Of a stretch of DNA of 64,000 nucleotides, positions 17,048 through 26,647 are shown piece by piece (position 1 is the first letter of the stretch; every line of letters begins with the position of its first letter). Source of the stretch: Azospirillum cavernae (GTDB taxonomy: Bacteria > Pseudomonadota > Alphaproteobacteria > Azospirillales > Azospirillaceae). The notes under the pieces were generated by a model, which had not been told where the DNA came from, did no database searches, and saw only the letters and a program-made list of their open reading frames with translations. The DNA lies in NCBI RefSeq assembly GCF_003590795.1, contig NZ_QYUL01000002.1, forward strand, positions 923,001 through 987,000. The letters run 5' to 3'. A program made the translations under genes and the position numbers.

Positions 17048-17134
17048 CGCAAACCGTCTGATCCGACCGCCGGACGTCGCGTTTCCCGCTTTCCGGCTTG
17101 CGGGCGGATGGGCGCTTCGCACAGTATCCGGCCC

Positions 17135-17614
17135 ATGCTGGACTCCGATTTTCTCCTGTCCCTGACCCTGCCCGACGAAACGGCGACCGAGCGTTTGGCC
17201 GGGCGCCTTGGCGCGTTGCTGCGTCCGGGCGATCTGGTCGCCTTGCGCGGCGATCTGGGGGCTGGGAAATCCGCCTTTTCCCGCGCGTTGATCCGCAGCG
17301 TGACCACGCCGGACGCCGAAGTGCCGTCACCCACCTTCACCCTGGTGCAGACCTACGACACCGACGTCGGGCCGCTGTGGCATTTCGACCTTTACCGCCT
17401 GTCCGGTCCCGACGAGGTGATTGAGCTGGGGTGGGACGACGCGCGGGCCGAGGCTGTGGCGCTGGTCGAATGGCCGGATCGGCTGGGGCCGCTGCTGCCC
17501 GCCGACCGGGTCGAACTGGCCTTGAGCTTTGACGGGCCGACCGCGCGCCGCGCGTCCTTGAGCGGGCATGGCGCGCTGGCCGCAAGGCTGGCCGCCGCCG
17601 ATTGGGCGCTGTGA
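17135..17614 (+). CDS. tsaE: tRNA threonylcarbamoyladenosine biosynthesis ATPase TsaE
   Basis: 159 aa from Met at 17135, where family similarity begins (L-L-S-L-T-L-P-D-E-T-A-T-E-R-L-A); an upstream ATG at 17108 would add 9 residues. Walker A G-D-L-G-A-G-K-S (39-46), then V-P-S-P-T-F-T-L-V-Q-T-Y, H-F-D-L-Y-R-L and the conserved W-D-D and E-W-P-D-R-L motifs. It powers the TsaB-TsaD-TsaE complex that makes t6A37 in ANN-decoding tRNAs. The stop overlaps amgK (TGATG), starting a tightly packed operon. Confidence 0.95.
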   Translation: MLDSDFLLSLTLPDETATERLAGRLGALLRPGDLVALRGDLGAGKSAFSRALIRSVTTPDAEVPSPTFTLVQTYDTDVGPLWHFDLYRLSGPDEVIELGWDDARAEAVALVEWPDRLGPLLPADRVELALSFDGPTARRASLSGHGALAARLAAADWAL

Positions 17615-18642
17615 TGAGCGACGACCTGTCCGCGCGCGCGGCTGAGATCGCCGCCTTCCTCGCCGCCCACGGTTTGGCCGACGCCGCCCGCGCGCCCCTA
17701 ACCGGCGACGCCTCCGCCCGCCGGTACGAGCGGCTGACGCGCCCCGATGGCCGCAGCCTGATTCTGGTCGACACCCCGGTCCCCGCCGAGGATCTGGTCC
17801 CCTTCATCGCCATCGGCGCTGTGCTGGACCGCGTCGGCCTGTCGGTTCCCGTCATCCACGCGGCGGATTGCGCGCTTGGTCTGGCGGTGCAGGATGATTT
17901 TGGAAACGAAACATTCCTCCGCCTGTTGGTCGAAGGCGCGCAGGCCGAACCGCTCTACGCCCTGGCGACCGACGCGCTGATCGCCCTGCACCGCTCTTGG
18001 CCGGAGGGGGAGGGCGAAAGGCTGGGCCTGCCGCTCTACGACGCCGACCGCTTCATCGAGCAAACCCTGTTGTTCGCCGACATCTATTGCCCGGCGGCGC
18101 TGGGGCGTCCCTTGAGCGCACAGGATCGTTCCGATTTCGCAACGGCGTGGCGCGTGGTGCTGGAGCCGGTCTGCGCCGGGCCGCGCTCGTTGCTGCTGCG
18201 CGATTATCACGTCGAAAATCTGATGCGGCTGCCGCGTCCGGGCGTGCGCGCGGCGGGGCTGATCGACTTTCAGGGGGCCGGGCTTGGTCCGACCGCCTAT
18301 GATCTGGCCTCGCTGTTGGAGGACGCCCGCCGCGACGTTCCCGCCGATTTGGCGGACGCGATGACCGCCCGCTATCTCGCCGCCTTCCCGGCGCTGGATC
18401 CGGCGGAGTTCCGCCGCGCGCTGGCGGTTCTGGCGGCGGCGCGCCACACCCGGATCATCGCCATCTTCGTTCGTCTGGCGCTGGCCCAGGGCCGCCGCGC
18501 CTATCTGTCCCACCTGCCGCGCGTCTGGCGTTTGCTGGAAAACCATCTGGCGAAGCCGGAGTTGGCTCCGGTCGCCGCCTGGTTCGCCCGCCGCCTGCCG
18601 CCGGGAACCCGCGCTGATTTTGTCGTTCCGGAGACGACCTGA
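17614..18642 (+). CDS. amgK: N-acetylmuramate/N-acetylglucosamine kinase (AmgK-like aminoglycoside-phosphotransferase fold)
   Basis: 342 aa; ATG at 17614 overlaps the tsaE stop. APH-fold features: T-G-D-A-S-A-R-R-Y-E-R-L nucleotide loop, catalytic L-L-L-R-D-Y-H-V-E-N-L-M near residue 200, and the metal-binding L-I-D-F-Q-G-A. AmgK phosphorylates MurNAc at C1. With MurU, encoded next, it forms the recycling shortcut to UDP-MurNAc that bypasses the fosfomycin-sensitive MurA step. The tsaE-amgK-murU order is typical of alphaproteobacteria. Confidence 0.9.
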   Translation: MSDDLSARAAEIAAFLAAHGLADAARAPLTGDASARRYERLTRPDGRSLILVDTPVPAEDLVPFIAIGAVLDRVGLSVPVIHAADCALGLAVQDDFGNETFLRLLVEGAQAEPLYALATDALIALHRSWPEGEGERLGLPLYDADRFIEQTLLFADIYCPAALGRPLSAQDRSDFATAWRVVLEPVCAGPRSLLLRDYHVENLMRLPRPGVRAAGLIDFQGAGLGPTAYDLASLLEDARRDVPADLADAMTARYLAAFPALDPAEFRRALAVLAAARHTRIIAIFVRLALAQGRRAYLSHLPRVWRLLENHLAKPELAPVAAWFARRLPPGTRADFVVPETT

Positions 18643-18643
18643 C

Positions 18644-19420
18644 ATGACCACCCCCGTTTCGAGTCCGCAAACCGCCATTCCCCAAACCGCCGTCCCGCAA
18701 ACCGCCATGGTGCTGGCCGCCGGTCTTGGCCTGCGCATGCGCCCGCTGACTCTGGACCGGCCCAAGCCGCTGATCCCGATTTTGGGCAAGCCGCTGCTCG
18801 ACCACGCGCTCGACCGGCTGGCCGCCTCGGGCGTCACGACAGCGGTGGTGAACAACCATTATCTGGGCGGCATGATCGTCGATCATCTGGCCGACCGCCG
18901 CGCGCCGACCATCGTCGCCTCGCCGGAAAAGCGGATTTTGGAAACCGGCGGCGGAATCAAACACGCCCTGCCGCTGTTGGGCGACGCGCCGATTCTGACG
19001 GTGAACGCCGATATCCTGTGGCTGGACGGCCCGACTCCGGCCTTGCAACGCTTGGCCGCCTTCTGGGATCCCCAGACGATGGACGCGCTGCTGCTGATGA
19101 TGGCGACGACCAAATCGGCGGGCTATGAGGGGCCAGGCGACTACCACATGGATCCGCTGGGCCGTCTGATCCGGCGCGGCGAGAGCGAGCTGTCGCCCTT
19201 CGTCTTCGCCGGGGTGCAGATCGTCAAGCCGGAGCTGTTCGCGCAAGACACCCCCGACGGCGCCTTTTCCACCAACCTGATCTGGGACCGCGCGCAAGAG
19301 GCCGGGCGGCTGTACGGCATCGCCCATGACGGCTTGTGGTTCCACATCGGCACGCCGGACGGCCTGACGGAGTGCGAGGAGTTGCTCGCCATCGGCGGCG
19401 TCCGCGCCGTCGCCCACTGA
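18644..19420 (+). CDS. murU: N-acetylmuramate-1-phosphate uridylyltransferase (MurU-like)
   Basis: 258 aa from the ATG at 18644, 1 bp after the amgK stop. Nucleotidyltransferase signature M-V-L-A-A-G-L-G-L-R-M-R-P-L-T and D-R-P-K-P-L-I-P-I (~25-50), E-T-G-G-G-I metal/nucleotide segment, N-A-D-I-L-W, and C-terminal W-F-H-I-G-T-P. It converts MurNAc-1-P and UTP to UDP-MurNAc. The first ~20 residues hold a P-Q-T-A tetrapeptide repeated three times (P-Q-T-A-I-P-Q-T-A-V-P-Q-T-A), outside the usual family start, so true translation may begin at Met24 (18713). Confidence 0.9.
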   Translation: MTTPVSSPQTAIPQTAVPQTAMVLAAGLGLRMRPLTLDRPKPLIPILGKPLLDHALDRLAASGVTTAVVNNHYLGGMIVDHLADRRAPTIVASPEKRILETGGGIKHALPLLGDAPILTVNADILWLDGPTPALQRLAAFWDPQTMDALLLMMATTKSAGYEGPGDYHMDPLGRLIRRGESELSPFVFAGVQIVKPELFAQDTPDGAFSTNLIWDRAQEAGRLYGIAHDGLWFHIGTPDGLTECEELLAIGGVRAVAH

Positions 19421-19448
19421 TTCTGTTCTCAGCCCCGAAGGCCCCCCG

Positions 19449-22400
19449 ATGACCGCCGCCGCGCCCAAGGTCTACAGCATCCCGTCCGGCGCGCCCTTCG
19501 TCGATCTGTTGGCCGAGGGCATCGTGGCGCGGGTGGGGGATGACCCGCTGGCGCTGGCGGAGGCGACGGTCCTGCTGCCGACCCGCCGCGCCTGCCGCTC
19601 CTTGCAGCAGGCCTTTCTGCGGCGGTCGGGCGGGCAGCCGACGCTGCTGCCGCGCCTCAGCCCGCTGGGAGAGTTGGACGCGGGCGATCTCAGCCTGACC
19701 GACGAGGAGTTGCCCGGCGTCCCGCTCGACCTGCCGGGGGCGATGTCGGCGCTGAACCGGCAAATGACTCTGGCCCGCCTGATCCTGAGCGCGGAGGGCA
19801 TGTCGGCGACGACGGCGCAGGCGGTGCGGCTGGGGGCCGATCTGGGGCGGTTGATCGACGCGGTGTGGACCGAGCGGATCGGCTTTGACCGGCTCGACGC
19901 CCTGGTCCCCGCCGATTACGCCGAGCATTGGCAAACCACGCTGAAATTCCTGACCATCGTCACCGAGGTCTGGCCCGCCATCCTGGGCGCGACCAACGAA
20001 TGCGATCCGGCCCGCCGCCGCAATCTGGCGCTGGAAACCCAAGCGGCGCTGTGGCGCGCGGCCCCGCCCCGTGGGCTGGTCATCGCCGCCGGGTCCACCG
20101 GCTCGATCCCCGCCGCCACCGATCTGTTGGACGTCATCGCCCGGCTGCCGCAAGGCGCGGTGGTGCTGCCCGGCCTGGACCAGCGCGCCGACGACGCCGT
20201 TTGGCAAGCCATCGAGGGGGACGAGGCCCACCCCCAGCACGGCCTGTCCCATCTGATCCGTACCCTGGGCGTCGCGCGGGAGGAGGTCCGCCCCTGGACC
20301 GACGCGCCGGAACCGCGCGGCGCCCGCGCCCGGTTGATCGCCGAAGCGCTGCGCCCCGCCGCGACGACCGACGGTTGGCGTCAGCTCGACGCGTCCGCCG
20401 ACCAGCCGGAGCCTTCCGAGTCGGGTTTCGACGCGGACGCGCTGGACGGCCTGACCCGCATCGACGCCGCCACGTCGGAGGAGGAGGCGCAGGCCATCGC
20501 CCTGCTGATGCGCCAAGCGCTGGAGACCCCGCAAAAGACGGCGGCGCTCATCACGCTGGACCGCAATCTGGCCCGGCGGGTCGCCATGGCGCTCAGCCGT
20601 TGGGGAATCGCGGTCAACGACTCCGGCGGGCAACCGCTGGCCCACACCGCCGTCGGCACCTATCTGCGAATGACGGCGGAGTTGGCGGCGACCCGCGTCC
20701 ACCCGCTGGCCCTGCTGGCGCTGGCCAAGCACCCGATGGCGGCGGGCGGGCGCGACTCGGCGGATTTCCGCGCCGCCGCCCGCGCGTTGGAGCGGGTGGC
20801 CCTGCGCGGCCCCCGCCCGGCGGAGGGATTCGCCGGGGTGCGCGCCGCGCTCGACCAGGCGGTTCGCTTCGACCATGACGAGCAACCGGCGATCCTGCGC
20901 GACTGGCTGGACGATCTGGAACGGCGCGCCGCCCCGTTTCTGGCGGCGATGCGCGGCGAAACGCCCCTGGCCGACCTGCTGCGCGCCCACATCGCCTTCG
21001 CCGAAACGCTGGCCGCCGACCATGAATCCGAAGGGCCGCAACGGCTGTGGCGGCAGGAGGATGGGGAGGAGGCCGCCCGCTTCGTCCATGATCTGCTCGA
21101 CGCCGCCGAAGGCTTTCCCGCCTTGCCCGCCAGCGATTACCCGGCCCTGCTCGACGCGCTGATGAGCGCGCGGGCGGTGCGTCCGCGCTTCGGCCTGCAC
21201 CCGCGCCTGTTCATCCTGGGTCCGATGGAGGCGCGGCTCCAGCATCTCGACCTGACCATTCTGGGCGGCTTGAACGAGGGAACGTGGCCGCCCAACCCGG
21301 CGGCGGATCCCTGGATGTCGCGCCCGATGCGCCGCGATTTCGGCCTGCCCAGCCCGGAACGGCTGGTCGGCATGTCGGCCCACGATTTCGCCCACGCCTG
21401 CGGCGCGCCGGAGGTGGTGTTGACCCGCGCCGCGCGGGTGGACGGCACGCCGACCGTGCCGTCGCGCTGGCTGCTGCGGCTGGAAACCGTCTTGAAGGCG
21501 CTGAAGCTCAGCGGGCGGATCGAGGATCAAGGCGCCTGCTGGCTGACCTGGGCGCGGCGGTTGGACGAGCCGGACCGCGTGCAGGCCGTCGCCCCGCCCG
21601 AACCCCGCCCGCCGCTCGCCGCCCGCCCGCGCCGCCTGTCGGTGACGGCGGTGGAAACCTGGATGCGCGATCCTTACGCGATCTACGCCCGCTATGTGCT
21701 GGGGCTGAGCAAGCTGGATCCCATCGCCGCCGATCCCGGCGCGGCGGATCGCGGCCAGATCATCCACGCCGCGCTCGATTCCTTCGTCCGCGCCTTCCCC
21801 GACGCGCTGCCGCCCGACGCGCTGTCCCGCCTGCTCGACATCGGGACGGAAGCCTTTGGCCCGCTGCTGCGCAGCCACCCCGACGTCTGGGCCTTTTGGT
21901 GGCCGCGTTTCGAGCGGGTCGCCGCCTGGTTCATCGCGCTGGAGCGCGAGCGCCGCCCGCAGTGGCGGACGCTGGCGACCGAGGTGACGGGAAGCCTGAT
22001 CCTGCAAGGGCCGGGCGGCCCCTTCACCCTGACCGCCAAGGCCGACCGGATTGATCGCGGCCCCGACGGGCTGGTGGTGATCGACTACAAGACCGGAACG
22101 CCGCCCTCGACGCGCGAGATCGCCCTGGGCTTCGCCCCGCAATTGCCGCTGGAAGCCGCGATGGCCGAAGCGGGCGGCTTCCGCGACATCGCGGCGGGCG
22201 CGGTGGCGGAGCTGGCCTTCTGGCGTCTGGCGGGCGGCGACCCGCCGGGCGAGGTCAAGCCGGTCAAGGGCGACCCCGCCACGCTGGCCGCCGAGGCCCG
22301 CGCCGGTCTGGAAGAGCTGATCCGCCAGTTCGACGACCCCGCCACCCCCTACCGCTCCCGCCCCCGCCCGGCGATGGCCCCCCGCTACACCGACTACGCC

Positions 22401-22454
22401 CACCTCGCCCGCGTTCAGGAATGGTCGCTGGGCGGCGATGGGGACGGGGAATGA
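19449..22454 (+). CDS. addB: AddB subunit of the AddAB helicase-nuclease (alphaproteobacterial type)
   Basis: 1001 aa. With AddA it resects double-strand breaks for RecA-dependent repair. N-terminal helicase-like fold beginning V-Y-S-I-P-S-G-A-P-F-V-D-L-L-A and L-P-T-R-R-A-C-R. The middle has L-G-G-L-N-E-G-T-W-P and the P-W-M-S-R-P-M-R family motif. C-terminal PD-(D/E)xK nuclease: L-V-V-I-D-Y-K-T-G-T-P-P (~875), preceded by K-A-D-R-I-D-R. The canonical Walker A is lacking, as in other alphaproteobacterial AddB. It overlaps addA at ATGATGA. Confidence 0.95.
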   Translation: MTAAAPKVYSIPSGAPFVDLLAEGIVARVGDDPLALAEATVLLPTRRACRSLQQAFLRRSGGQPTLLPRLSPLGELDAGDLSLTDEELPGVPLDLPGAMSALNRQMTLARLILSAEGMSATTAQAVRLGADLGRLIDAVWTERIGFDRLDALVPADYAEHWQTTLKFLTIVTEVWPAILGATNECDPARRRNLALETQAALWRAAPPRGLVIAAGSTGSIPAATDLLDVIARLPQGAVVLPGLDQRADDAVWQAIEGDEAHPQHGLSHLIRTLGVAREEVRPWTDAPEPRGARARLIAEALRPAATTDGWRQLDASADQPEPSESGFDADALDGLTRIDAATSEEEAQAIALLMRQALETPQKTAALITLDRNLARRVAMALSRWGIAVNDSGGQPLAHTAVGTYLRMTAELAATRVHPLALLALAKHPMAAGGRDSADFRAAARALERVALRGPRPAEGFAGVRAALDQAVRFDHDEQPAILRDWLDDLERRAAPFLAAMRGETPLADLLRAHIAFAETLAADHESEGPQRLWRQEDGEEAARFVHDLLDAAEGFPALPASDYPALLDALMSARAVRPRFGLHPRLFILGPMEARLQHLDLTILGGLNEGTWPPNPAADPWMSRPMRRDFGLPSPERLVGMSAHDFAHACGAPEVVLTRAARVDGTPTVPSRWLLRLETVLKALKLSGRIEDQGACWLTWARRLDEPDRVQAVAPPEPRPPLAARPRRLSVTAVETWMRDPYAIYARYVLGLSKLDPIAADPGAADRGQIIHAALDSFVRAFPDALPPDALSRLLDIGTEAFGPLLRSHPDVWAFWWPRFERVAAWFIALERERRPQWRTLATEVTGSLILQGPGGPFTLTAKADRIDRGPDGLVVIDYKTGTPPSTREIALGFAPQLPLEAAMAEAGGFRDIAAGAVAELAFWRLAGGDPPGEVKPVKGDPATLAAEARAGLEELIRQFDDPATPYRSRPRPAMAPRYTDYAHLARVQEWSLGGDGDGE

Positions 22455-25400
22455 TGAGCGCCGACGATTCGATGATGGACGACGCGATGGCCGACCCCGC
22501 GATGACGAACAGCGGGCTGACCGACCCCGCCCCCCGCGTTCTTCCCCCCGATCCCAACGTCGCGCAGCGGCGGGCGTCGAATCCGGCGGCGTCGGTGTGG
22601 GTGGGGGCGTCGGCCGGGTCGGGGAAGACCAAGGTTCTGACCGACCGGGTGCTGCGCCAGATGCTGGCCGGAACGCCGCCCGCCCGCATCCTGTGCCTGA
22701 CCTTCACCAAGGCGGCGGCGGCGGAGATGGCCAACCGGGTCAACCGCACGCTGGGCGATTGGGCGACGCTGCCCGACGGCGCGCTGGAGGACCAGCTCGC
22801 GGCGCTGTGCGGTGAGCGGCCCAGCCGGGAAACCCGGATCAACGCCCGCCGCCTGTTCGCCCAGGTGGTCGATTGCCCCGGCGGCATGAAGATCCAGACC
22901 ATCCACGCCTTTTGCCAATCGCTGCTGCGCCGCTTCCCGCTGGAGGCCAAGCTTGCCCCGCATTTCGAGGTGATGGACGACCGCACCGCCGCCGGTCTGC
23001 TGACCGAGGCGCGCGACCAGGTGCTGCACGCCGGGCGGATGGCCCCCGACAGCCCGCTGGGCCGGGCGATGGCGCGGCTGACCGCCGATCTGAACGCGGA
23101 GGATTTCGCCAGCCTGCTCGCCACCTTGACCAGCGAGCGCGGGCAGTTGCAACGGCTGTCCGGGGCCTTCGCCGGGTTGGACGGCTTGATCGACGCCGTC
23201 CACCGCACGCTCGCCGTCGCCCCCGGCACGACGGAGTTGTCGGTGCTGGCGGCGGCCTGCGCCGACGACGCGGCGGACGTCCCGGCCTTGCGCGCCGCCT
23301 GCGCCGCGCTGGCGACCGGCAGCGCCGCCGATCAAGAGCGCGGGATCGCGATCCAACGCTGGCTCGACGCTGACGAGTCCCGCCGGATCGCCGGATTCGC
23401 CGCCTATCAGCGCCAGTATCTGACGGTGGAGGGAACGCCGCGCAAAACCCTCATCACCAAGAAAGCGGCGAGCGCCGCGCCGCTGGCCCCGGCGGATCTG
23501 CTGGAGGAGGCCGAACGGCTGGTCGGCGTCGCCGAACGGATCAAGGCGGCGGGCGTCGCCGCCTCCACCGCCGCGCTGCTGACGCTGGCCGAAGCGATGC
23601 TGGACGCCTACCGGGCGCGCAAGACCGGGCGGGCGCTGCTGGATTACGACGATCTGATCCTGTCGGCCAACCGGCTGCTGCACGGCGACAACGGCGTTCG
23701 GGCGACGCCCTGGGTGCTCTACAAGCTCGACGGCGGCCTCGACCACATCCTGATCGACGAGGCGCAGGACACCAACCCCGAGCAGTGGAAGATCGTCGAG
23801 GCGCTGGCCGAGGAGTTCTTCGCCGGGCTGGACGCGCGCGGGGAGGATGGGACGGTGCGCACCGTCTTCGCCGTGGGCGACGAAAAACAGTCGATCTTCA
23901 GCTTTCAACGCGCCGACCCCGCCGAATTCGCCCGGATGCGCCGCCATTTCCAGGAGCAGGCGGAGGCGGCGGATCGGCTGTGGGCGGCGGTTGATCTCGA
24001 CATTTCCTTTCGCTCCACCGCCGCCGTGTTGGAGGCGGTGGACGCGGTGTTCGCCCTGGAGTCGGCGCGCGACGGCGTGGCGTCGGACGCCAGCCCGGTC
24101 ATCCGTCACCGCGCCTTTCGCCAGGGGCAGGGCGGGCGGGTGGAGCTGTGGCCGCCGGTGAAACCCGTCGAGGCGGTGGACAGCCCGGCCTGGGCGCCGC
24201 CGGTGGCGCGCGAGGCCGCCGATTCGCCGTCGGCCCGGCTGGCCGCCGTGCTGGCCGGAACCGTCGCCGACTGGCTGGCGCGCGGCGAGCCGCTGGAGGC
24301 CAAGGGCCGCCCGATCCGCCCCGGCGACATCATGGTTCTGGTCCGCCGCCGCACCGATTTCGTCACCGAACTGGTCCGCGCGCTGAAGGAGCGCGGCGTG
24401 CCGGTGGCGGGCGTCGACCGCATGGTGCTGACCGAACAATTGGCCGTCATGGATCTGATGGCGCTGGCCGATTTCCTGCTGCTGCCCGACGACGATCTAA
24501 CGCTGGCCACCCTGCTGAAAGGCCCGCTGATCGGCCTGACGGAGGAGGAGCTGTTCGCTCTTTCCCACGGTCGGCGCGGCACGCTGTGGCGGGCGCTGGT
24601 GGCGCGGGCGGAGCAGGACGCGGCCTTCCGCCCGGCCCGGCGTTATCTGGGCGATCTGCTGGCGCGCACCGACTTTTCCGCCCCCTATGAGCTGTTCGCC
24701 GGGCTGCTGAACCGGCCTTGCCCCGCCGACACCCGGTCGGGCCGCCGCGCCATCCTGAAACGGCTGGGGCCGGACGCGCAGGATCCGTTGGACGAGTTCC
24801 TCGCCACCTGTCTGGCGTTCGAGCGCACCGAACCGCCCTCCCTGCAAAATTTCCTGGCCTGGATGGCGGCCAGCGAGGCGGAGATCAAGCGCGAGCTGGA
24901 GCAGGGCGGCGGCATGGTGCGGATCATGACCGTGCATGGCTCCAAAGGCTTGCAGGCCCCCATCGTCTTCCTGCCCGACACCATGGGCAGCCCGACGCAA
25001 AGCCCGGCGATCCTGTGGCCGGACGCGCATTGCCCGGTGCCGCTCTTCGCCGCCCGCCGGTCGCAGGAGGATGGCCTGAGCGCGCAGGCCCGCGCGCGGG
25101 CCAACCAGCGGCGCGACCAGGAATACCGCCGCCTGCTCTACGTCGCCCTGACCCGCGCGGAGGATCGCCTCTATGTCTGCGGCTATCAGGGCCGCCGCGA
25201 GCCGTCGGAGAGCTGCTGGTATCGCTTGACCGAAGCGGCGTTGCGGACGGTCGGCCAACCGCTGGCCTTCGACGCCACCGATCTGGACCCGCAGGGCTGG
25301 AGCGGCGAGGGCTGGCGGCTCGACGGGCCGCAGACCCAGCCGCCGCCCCCGCCGACCGCCGAGGCGGACGCCGCCGCCGATCCCGGTTCCCCCCCCTGGC

Positions 25401-26020
25401 TGACCGCCCCCGCGCCGACCGAGCCGGAGCCGTCGCGCCCGCTCACCCCCTCGCGCCCCGACGGCGAGGAACCGGCGGTGCGCTCCCCCCTGGGCGACGA
25501 CGACGGCCAGCGCTTCAAACGCGGCCTGCTGGTCCATCGGCTGTTGCAAACCCTGCCGGAGCTGGAGGAGAGCGCCCGCCCCGCCGCCTGCCATCGCTTC
25601 CTGGAGCGCCCGGCCCACAAGCTGGACCCGGCGCAGCGCGCGGCCATCGCGGCGGAGACGTTGGCGGTGCTGAGCCATGCGGACTTCGCGCATCTGTTCG
25701 GCGCGGGATCGAAGGCGGAGGTCCCCCTGGTCGGCGTCGTCGGCGGGCGGGCGCTGGCCGGGCGGATCGACCGTTTGGCGGTGCGCGGCGACGCCGTGTG
25801 GATCGTCGATTACAAGACCAACCGCCCGCCGCCGCGCGTTTTGGATGATGTTCCATCGGTTTACCGCCGCCAGATGGCCGCCTACCGCGCCGCGCTGCGG
25901 GCGGTCTATCCGGGCAAGGACGTGCGTTGCGCCCTGTTGTGGACCGATGGTCCGTTCATCATGGAACTGCCGCCCGACCTGCTGGACGCGGTGGAATTCG
26001 GCCCCGGCGCGGCGGCGTGA
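22454..26020 (+). CDS. addA: AddA helicase-nuclease subunit
   Basis: 1188 aa; ATG at 22454 overlaps the addB stop (an ATG at 22451 is also possible). UvrD/Rep superfamily 1 helicase: Walker A V-G-A-S-A-G-S-G-K-T-K-V-L-T-D-R, C-L-T-F-T-K-A-A-A-A-E-M, I-D-E-A-Q-D-T-N-P-E-Q, V-G-D-E-K-Q-S-I-F-S-F-Q, T-V-H-G-S-K-G-L-Q-A-P-I-V-F and L-L-Y-V-A-L-T-R-A-E-D-R. C-terminal nuclease with V-W-I-V-D-Y-K-T-N-R-P-P. A Pro/Ala-rich linker precedes the nuclease. The N-terminal ~30 residues are Met/Asp/Ala-rich and unlike the family. Confidence 0.97.
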   Translation: MSADDSMMDDAMADPAMTNSGLTDPAPRVLPPDPNVAQRRASNPAASVWVGASAGSGKTKVLTDRVLRQMLAGTPPARILCLTFTKAAAAEMANRVNRTLGDWATLPDGALEDQLAALCGERPSRETRINARRLFAQVVDCPGGMKIQTIHAFCQSLLRRFPLEAKLAPHFEVMDDRTAAGLLTEARDQVLHAGRMAPDSPLGRAMARLTADLNAEDFASLLATLTSERGQLQRLSGAFAGLDGLIDAVHRTLAVAPGTTELSVLAAACADDAADVPALRAACAALATGSAADQERGIAIQRWLDADESRRIAGFAAYQRQYLTVEGTPRKTLITKKAASAAPLAPADLLEEAERLVGVAERIKAAGVAASTAALLTLAEAMLDAYRARKTGRALLDYDDLILSANRLLHGDNGVRATPWVLYKLDGGLDHILIDEAQDTNPEQWKIVEALAEEFFAGLDARGEDGTVRTVFAVGDEKQSIFSFQRADPAEFARMRRHFQEQAEAADRLWAAVDLDISFRSTAAVLEAVDAVFALESARDGVASDASPVIRHRAFRQGQGGRVELWPPVKPVEAVDSPAWAPPVAREAADSPSARLAAVLAGTVADWLARGEPLEAKGRPIRPGDIMVLVRRRTDFVTELVRALKERGVPVAGVDRMVLTEQLAVMDLMALADFLLLPDDDLTLATLLKGPLIGLTEEELFALSHGRRGTLWRALVARAEQDAAFRPARRYLGDLLARTDFSAPYELFAGLLNRPCPADTRSGRRAILKRLGPDAQDPLDEFLATCLAFERTEPPSLQNFLAWMAASEAEIKRELEQGGGMVRIMTVHGSKGLQAPIVFLPDTMGSPTQSPAILWPDAHCPVPLFAARRSQEDGLSAQARARANQRRDQEYRRLLYVALTRAEDRLYVCGYQGRREPSESCWYRLTEAALRTVGQPLAFDATDLDPQGWSGEGWRLDGPQTQPPPPPTAEADAAADPGSPPWLTAPAPTEPEPSRPLTPSRPDGEEPAVRSPLGDDDGQRFKRGLLVHRLLQTLPELEESARPAACHRFLERPAHKLDPAQRAAIAAETLAVLSHADFAHLFGAGSKAEVPLVGVVGGRALAGRIDRLAVRGDAVWIVDYKTNRPPPRVLDDVPSVYRRQMAAYRAALRAVYPGKDVRCALLWTDGPFIMELPPDLLDAVEFGPGAAA

Positions 26021-26166
26021 CCGCCCGGCCCCGGTGTGACAAAATGGGGTCACTTGACCGGCGTGGCCGGTACGCCCTACATTTTGCTCAATTCCACAGA
26101 CAGGGGTGGAGTCGCCCGCCCGCGCCTGCGGGATCGCGGCGCCCCTGAATTCAGGCACGAGGTCAC

Positions 26167-26490
26167 ATGAGCAGCACCATCAAGGTTACGGACGACAGCT
26201 TCGAGCAGGACGTCCTGAAGGCGTCGGGTCCGGTCCTGGTCGATTTCTGGGCGGAATGGTGCGGTCCCTGCAAGATGATCGCCCCGGCGCTGGACGAGCT
26301 GGCCGCCGAGAAGCAGGGCGCCGTGACCGTCGTGAAGCTGAACATCGACGAGAACCCCAACACCCCGACCAAATACGGCGTGCGCGGCATCCCGACCCTG
26401 ATGCTGTTCAAGGACGGCAACGTCGCCGCCACCAAGATCGGCGCGCTGCCCAAGGGCGCGCTGTTCCAGTGGGTCGAAGCCTCGCTGTAA
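26167..26490 (+). CDS. trxA: Thioredoxin 1
   Basis: 107 aa, standard length. Active site W-C-G-P-C (31-35), D-F-W-A-E before it, cis-Pro in [11 protein letters not shown]. General cytoplasmic disulfide reductant; in alphaproteobacteria it usually follows addA, as here (146 bp gap). It ends with an efficient terminator, closing the tsaE-trxA block and separating it from the NLR-like operon. Confidence 0.98.
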   Translation: MSSTIKVTDDSFEQDVLKASGPVLVDFWAEWCGPCKMIAPALDELAAEKQGAVTVVKLNIDENPNTPTKYGVRGIPTLMLFKDGNVAATKIGALPKGALFQWVEASL

Positions 26491-26519
26491 CGCGCGTTCC
26501 GCATCCCTGCGGGTCAAAC

Positions 26520-26550
26520 AACCCCGTCGCCCCCCGCGACGGGGTTTTTG
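26520..26550 (+). terminator. Intrinsic terminator after trxA
   Basis: AACCCCGTCGC / GCGACGGGGTT stem with a 5-C loop, followed by TTTGTTT. Confidence 0.9.
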
Positions 26551-26647
26551 TTTGCCCGCGCGCCGCGACGCTTTTCCTCTCCAATCCGCCGCAATCCCCT
26601 GCTACGCTTCCACTCCTACGGGAACAACGCGCAAGGGAAACGCCAGG

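Noticed and set aside
19224..22403. A 1059-codon minus-strand frame opposite addB
   Set aside because: Antisense shadow of addB: composition is dominated by R, Q, G and H, there are no domain motifs, and addB has full family features.
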